Source: CAZBRS01 sp964494475
GTDB lineage: Bacteria; Myxococcota_A; UBA9042; CAZBRS01
DNA: 25,897 nucleotides
Assembly (NCBI GenBank): GCA_964494475.1
Contig: CAZBRS010000065.1
Coordinates: forward strand, 1 to 25,897
Direction: 5' to 3'
Shown here: positions 22,461 through 25,897 of the stretch, one piece after another
How positions within the stretch are numbered: position 1 is the first letter of the stretch
How the letters are laid out: each line of letters starts with the position of its first letter
Translations under genes and position numbers: made by a program
The notes under the pieces: generated by a model
The model's input: only the letters and a program-made list of their open reading frames with translations
Told to the model about the DNA's origin: nothing
Databases searched by the model: none

Positions 22461-24654
22461 CTTTTGCCGTCCCAACGTCGTCCTCCCGCGCTTCGTCGCC
22501 CTCCTTGAGGGGTTCGGGCTCGGTGTCGTAGTAGTGGCTCTTGTAGTGGTAGTATTTGCCACGGTAGTAGTAGTAACGCCGACGCCGCAGGTCGAGGTCG
22601 TTCAGGATGGCGCCGATGACGTTGACGTTCAGGTTGCGCAGCTCGCGCAGCACGAAGCGCAGCGCACCCCGGGTGGTCGACTTGGCGCGCGCCACCAGGA
22701 CGATGCCGTCGATCTTCTTGCCGATGACCAGCGCGTCGGTGACCGCCGTGACCGGCGGCGAGTCGTAGATGGCGAAGTCGAAGCGTTCGCGCACGTCGCG
22801 AACCAGCTCGTCGAAGCGCGCCGAGTGCAGCAGCTCGGTCGGGTTCGGAGGAACCGAGCCCGCCGGCAGCAGGAAGAGGTTCTCGACCGGCGTGGGGACC
22901 ACGTACTTGTCGAGATCGCCGCCCACGACCAGGTACTCGGTGAGGCCGCGCTTGCGCTTCAACCCGAACACCGTGTGGATGCGGGCGCGCCGGAGGTCGG
23001 TGTCGATGAGGAGCGTGCGCTTGCCCGAGACCGCCATCGAGATGGCCACGTTGACCGAGATGGTGGTCTTGCCCTCCTGGGGGTTCGCGCTCGTGATGAG
23101 GATCGAGTGCAGCGGGTTCTCGGGGCGCAGGAACATGAGGTTCGTGCGGATGTTGCGGCTGAGCTCCGAGATGTTCGAGCGCGGGCGCAGGAACGTGATG
23201 AGCTCCTTGGAGGACGAGCCGGCCGAGAGCTCCTTGAACTCCTCGTTGCGGATGCTCGGAAGAACGCCCAGGAAGGTGAGCTGGAAGTCCTCCTCGAGGT
23301 CCTCTCGCGTCTTGATGGTGTTGTCGAGCAGCTCGATCAGGATGGCGGCCAGCAACCCCAGCAGCAGGCCCAGCAGCACGCCGATGGCGAGGTTCAGCTG
23401 CACGCGCGGCCGCACGGGGGTCTTGGGGCGCAGCGCGAGATCCTGCACGCGCACGTTGTTCGTCTCGACCTGCGCGCTCATGCTGGTCTCGGTCTGACGG
23501 TTGCGCACCGTCTTGTAGAACTCGGTCGCGGCCGTCTTCTTGGCCACCAGCGGCGCGTACTGCAGCCAGATGCCGTTGATGCGGGTCTCTTCCTGGCGGT
23601 TCACCTCGAGGGCCGTGTTGAGGGCCCCGATCGAGGCCTCGACCTCGCGCAGCTCGCGCCGGAAGGAGTCGACCCGCGACGTGATCTGCTTGCGGATGGT
23701 CTCTTCGAGGTAGAGCAGCTTGGGCTGCAGCGCGGCCAGCCTGGGGTGCTTCTCACCGTAGGTCTCGGAGAGGTCCATCATCTGCTGGCGCACGTCGAGG
23801 TAGTCGCGCTTCAGATCGGACACCAGCGTGTCGGCCAGGATCTCGCGGGCGCCCACCGAGAAGATGTCCTTTACGCGTTCGAAGGGCTGCAGCTCGCGGA
23901 CCTTGGCCTCGAGCTCGACCTTGCGCCCCTCGAGATCGGCCAGCCGACGCGTGGCCTCCTCGAGGCGCGTCTTGATGGCCGCCCGCTGGTTCTCGAACGA
24001 GCCCACGTCGTAGGTCTTCTCGAACTCGTAGACCTGCTTCTCGTACCCGTCGCGCTCCTGGTCGAGGCGCGCCACCAGCTCGTTGAGCTCGGCGTGGGCG
24101 TCGAGGATGACCTTGCGCTTGTACTCGAGGTTGAACGCCGCGTAGGAGACCGCGTAGGCGTTGACCATGGCCTGCGCGAGCTCGGGATCGGTGTCTTCGG
24201 CGTGCAGGAAGACCAGCATCGAGGTCTCGAGCGGATCGACGTCGAGGTTGCTCATGAGCAGCAGCGCCAGATCGGTGTCGGGATCGCGCTCGACCGTGGT
24301 CAAGCGGCTGCTCAGCCGGTCGATCAGGCCGCGCTCGCGCAGCAGGTCGATGACCTTGCGCGTGACCTCGAGGCTCTTGATGATCTCGAACTGGGTGGTC
24401 ATGTAGTCCTGGGCGGCCCAGTAGCTCTGGCCTCCCACCTGGACGACGTCGCGGACGCTCGAGAGGACCTGGGTGGGGTTGCGGTCGATGACCAGCGAGG
24501 CCGTGGCCCGGTACACCGGCACCTGCTGCCGCGTGTAGAACCACGTCGCGGCGACGGTGAGCACGAACACGCCCAGGATCACCCACTTCCTCTTCAGGAC
24601 GATCGAGAGGTAGTGCTGGAGGTCCTTCTCTTTCGCTGTGCCGAGCTGATCCAT
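22453..24654 (-). CDS. Wzc-type polysaccharide co-polymerase / tyrosine autokinase
   Basis: This 733-residue inner-membrane protein has an N-terminal Wzz domain with TM helix (about 24-40), a long periplasmic coiled-coil region (about 185-360), a Pro-rich motif and second TM (about 410-443), then a cytoplasmic BY-kinase: Walker A SANPQEGKTT (522-531), Walker A' LLIDTDLRR (548-556) and Walker B FAIYDSPP (627-634). The tail has nine Tyr within residues 694-709 (YYYY, YY, Y, YY), the autophosphorylation cluster. It controls polymerisation and export of capsule or exopolysaccharide, usually with a Wza-like pore and a phosphatase not seen here. ATG 24654 is chosen because the TATAAT promoter (24683-24688) leaves a 22-nt leader and TTG 24672 would fall at the transcription start. 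Confidence 0.95.
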   Translation of the reverse strand: MDQLGTAKEKDLQHYLSIVLKRKWVILGVFVLTVAATWFYTRQQVPVYRATASLVIDRNPTQVLSSVRDVVQVGGQSYWAAQDYMTTQFEIIKSLEVTRKVIDLLRERGLIDRLSSRLTTVERDPDTDLALLLMSNLDVDPLETSMLVFLHAEDTDPELAQAMVNAYAVSYAAFNLEYKRKVILDAHAELNELVARLDQERDGYEKQVYEFEKTYDVGSFENQRAAIKTRLEEATRRLADLEGRKVELEAKVRELQPFERVKDIFSVGAREILADTLVSDLKRDYLDVRQQMMDLSETYGEKHPRLAALQPKLLYLEETIRKQITSRVDSFRRELREVEASIGALNTALEVNRQEETRINGIWLQYAPLVAKKTAATEFYKTVRNRQTETSMSAQVETNNVRVQDLALRPKTPVRPRVQLNLAIGVLLGLLLGLLAAILIELLDNTIKTREDLEEDFQLTFLGVLPSIRNEEFKELSAGSSSKELITFLRPRSNISELSRNIRTNLMFLRPENPLHSILITSANPQEGKTTISVNVAISMAVSGKRTLLIDTDLRRARIHTVFGLKRKRGLTEYLVVGGDLDKYVVPTPVENLFLLPAGSVPPNPTELLHSARFDELVRDVRERFDFAIYDSPPVTAVTDALVIGKKIDGIVLVARAKSTTRGALRFVLRELRNLNVNVIGAILNDLDLRRRRYYYYRGKYYHYKSHYYDTEPEPLKEGDEAREDDVGTAKGA

Positions 24655-24655
24655 T

Positions 24656-24682
24656 CCCCTCACTCTACCCAAAAGTCAGGGG
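24656..24682. repeat. Imperfect inverted repeat at the wzc-like transcription start
   Basis: CCCCTCAC (24656-24663) and GTCAGGGG (24675-24682) pair at 7 of 8 positions across 11 nt. The arms span the expected transcription start and the ribosome site. It may be an operator or a chance GC repeat. Confidence 0.35.
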
Positions 24683-24711
24683 ATTATAGGAGTCTCGGTC
24701 CAGCGTTTCAA
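24683..24711 (-). promoter_or_regulatory. Near-consensus sigma-70 promoter of the tyrosine-kinase/ddl/HD-GYP operon
   Basis: Minus strand: TTGAAA (24706-24711), a 17-nt spacer, perfect TATAAT (24683-24688). The predicted start lies near 24676 and ATG 24654 about 22 nt further. This is the strongest promoter seen in the window, and implies constitutive or strongly driven expression unless the adjacent inverted repeat is an operator. Confidence 0.7.
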
Positions 24712-24717
24712 TGCCTG

Positions 24718-25897
24718 TCAGTCGGTGCCGAGGATCTGGAAGGGCTCGGCGTCGTACTCGAGGCGCAGCCACCAGCCCGGGATCTCGGCGAGCGTCTCGG
24801 TCGGAACGGCCGCCAGAAGGTCGGCCAGGGGGATGCGGTCGGTCTCGTTGACGAGGATCAGCGCGGTCTCCGCGTCGGTCGCGGTGACGAAGCCGAAGAT
24901 CGTGACGCGTGTGATGGCGGAGACGGGGTCGCCGTCGAGGGTGGCGCCCATCCAGGCCTCGGCCAGCGGCAGCGTGTTGCCCCCGAAGAGCACCGCCGTG
25001 GCCCCCGACGACGTGCGCACGCAGGGAGCCTCGAGCAGCGGAACGTCGGAGCACGTGCCGCTCTGCGCCCACGTTTCGATCGCGACCGCTCCGTAGGGGA
25101 AGTCGGGATCGACCGTGCACGTGAGCTGGATCGGCAGGGCGAGGTCGTCGCAGGCGCCGTAGGCGAACTGCAGCTTGGCGCCCGGCAAGGCCACGTGGAA
25201 CGGTGCGATTCCGAACATCGGCGTGGGGATGAACTCGTCGGCGAACGTGCCGTCCTGGACGTGCTTGGTGGCCAGATCGCTCACGTTCGTGTTCACGACG
25301 GCGTCGCCGCCGCCCAGGTCCCACGTCAGGTCGGGCGACACCCAGCGCAGGACGCGCGAGCGCACGTAGAGGGGCGGCGGGACGGAGCCCGCGCAGGCCC
25401 CGGAGGTGCAGGTGTCGGTCACCGTGCCCGGGTCGCCGTCGTCGCAGGCCTCGCCGTCGTCGAGCGGGGTCACGGTGCAGTCGCCGCTGGCCGCGTCGCA
25501 GCCGTCGAGCGTGCAGGAGTTGCCGTCGTTGCACACGCGGGCGTCGTGGGTGCAGTCACCGGTCAGCAGATCGCAGGCATCGGCCGTGCACGCGTCGGTG
25601 TCGTCGCAGTTCTTCGCGACGAACACGCAGTCGCCGGTGTTCCAGTCGCACGCGTCGATGGTGCAGGGATCGGCGTCGTCGCAGACCTTGGGGTCGTGGG
25701 TGATGGCGGCCGTGGCCGGGTCGCAGGCGTCGACCGTGCAGGGGTCGGCGTCGTCGAGGCCGACGATGGCCGTGAACACGCAGTCGCCGGTGAGGGCGTC
25801 GCAGGCGTCGTCGGTGCAGAGGCTGGCGTCGTCGCAGACCTCGGGGTCGTGGGTGATGGCGGCCGTGGCCGGGTCGCAGGCGTCGACCGTGCAGGGT
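24718..25897 (-). CDS. Secreted CTDC-type Cys-rich repeat protein (5' end outside window)
   Basis: The frame is open from the right edge to TGA 24718, so at least 392 residues. The upstream part (about 25400-25897) is an array of units such as CTxDxCDxxTGDC...CDD, matching the Dictyostelium-type CTDC repeat found in myxobacterial surface proteins. After it comes a beta-rich domain of about 220 residues (VRSRVLRW to ILGTD) with several Cys (ACDDL, TCTVD, GTCSD, APCVR) and no membrane segment or sorting tail. An extracellular or cell-surface structural or adhesive protein is likely. A GTG at 25779 could start a frame, but the repeat array continues upstream to the edge, so the true start is beyond the window. 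Confidence 0.88.
   Translation of the reverse strand, partial: PCTVDACDPATAAITHDPEVCDDASLCTDDACDALTGDCVFTAIVGLDDADPCTVDACDPATAAITHDPKVCDDADPCTIDACDWNTGDCVFVAKNCDDTDACTADACDLLTGDCTHDARVCNDGNSCTLDGCDAASGDCTVTPLDDGEACDDGDPGTVTDTCTSGACAGSVPPPLYVRSRVLRWVSPDLTWDLGGGDAVVNTNVSDLATKHVQDGTFADEFIPTPMFGIAPFHVALPGAKLQFAYGACDDLALPIQLTCTVDPDFPYGAVAIETWAQSGTCSDVPLLEAPCVRTSSGATAVLFGGNTLPLAEAWMGATLDGDPVSAITRVTIFGFVTATDAETALILVNETDRIPLADLLAAVPTETLAEIPGWWLRLEYDAEPFQILGTD
25681..25897 (-). repeat. 153-bp direct repeat in the CTDC array
   Basis: The segment beginning at 25681 recurs at 25834 (offset 153 bp, 51 codons), with about one mismatch over the 64 bp that fit in the window. The preceding halves (from 25621 and 25774) are related but more diverged. 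This marks recent in-frame duplication of a two-unit block. Confidence 0.8.

Noticed and set aside
22461..22562. N-terminal extension of ddl to 22562
   Set aside because: It encodes a Thr-rich stretch antiparallel in frame to the kinase Tyr tail; the family N-terminus begins at GTG 22460.
25400..25897. Short regular repeats considered as CRISPR
   Set aside because: The repeats are in frame, encode CTDC Cys motifs and have no unique spacers.
1..25897. tRNA, rRNA, integrase, transposase, or toxin-antitoxin pair
   Set aside because: No cloverleaf, rRNA-like block, DDE or recombinase motif, or small paired ORFs were seen; the AAA+/DUF4143 gene is alone.

Overview
The window reads as chromosomal DNA from a high-GC Gram-negative bacterium, most like the Myxococcota or a neighbouring deltaproteobacterial lineage. 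The evidence is a MYXO-CTERM-like C-terminal tail, Asp/Pro-rich lipoprotein linkers, Dictyostelium-type CTDC cysteine repeats, many signalling proteins built on cyclic di-GMP (c-di-GMP) domains, and an outer-membrane barrel ending in Phe. The species cannot be named from sequence. Coding density is very high, most genes lie on the minus strand, and no rRNA, tRNA, CRISPR array, integrase or transposase is visible.

Layout. 1-68 holds the 3' end of a plus-strand gene. 125-5552 (minus) is a two-gene c-di-GMP module: a PilZ-PilZ-GNAT protein followed by a large kinase-like/receiver/HD-GYP protein. 5672-6430 (plus) is a calcineurin-like phosphoesterase related to LpxH. It converges through a perfect 24-bp palindrome on a TGS-domain GTPase (6479-7489), which is preceded by a Cys/Met-metabolism PLP enzyme (7491-8804). 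8956-10197 (plus) is an AAA+/DUF4143 ATPase.

10194-18278 (minus) is a run of five closely spaced genes: OsmC-like protein, polytopic membrane protein, PLD-family nuclease lipoprotein, helix-hairpin-helix outer-membrane barrel, and a five-repeat lamin-tail protein with a sorting tail. The last three are almost contiguous (gaps of 2 and 11 nt) and look like a cell-surface DNA-handling or nuclease system. 18367-20171 (minus) pairs a Cys-rich lipoprotein with a Tat-type lipoprotein of the sulfite-oxidase molybdopterin fold. 20252-24654 (minus) is a likely operon with a near-consensus promoter: Wzc-type tyrosine autokinase, D-Ala-D-Ala ligase and a second receiver-HD-GYP protein. 24718-25897 is the 3' part of a secreted Cys-rich repeat protein that runs off the window.

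Main themes. (1) Both HD-GYP proteins keep intact phosphodiesterase motifs but carry receivers without the phospho-acceptor Asp and the conserved Lys. One also has a kinase-like core whose His is Phe. This suggests c-di-GMP turnover controlled without conventional phosphotransfer, beside a PilZ effector and an exopolysaccharide kinase. (2) The nuclease/HhH-barrel/lamin-tail cluster is the best candidate for an undescribed system. (3) Two genes appear to need AUU or AUC initiation codons to encode their full domains. (4) A double-hairpin palindromic element sits in frame inside a membrane-protein gene. All functional statements are inferred from motifs read by eye; no database search was possible.
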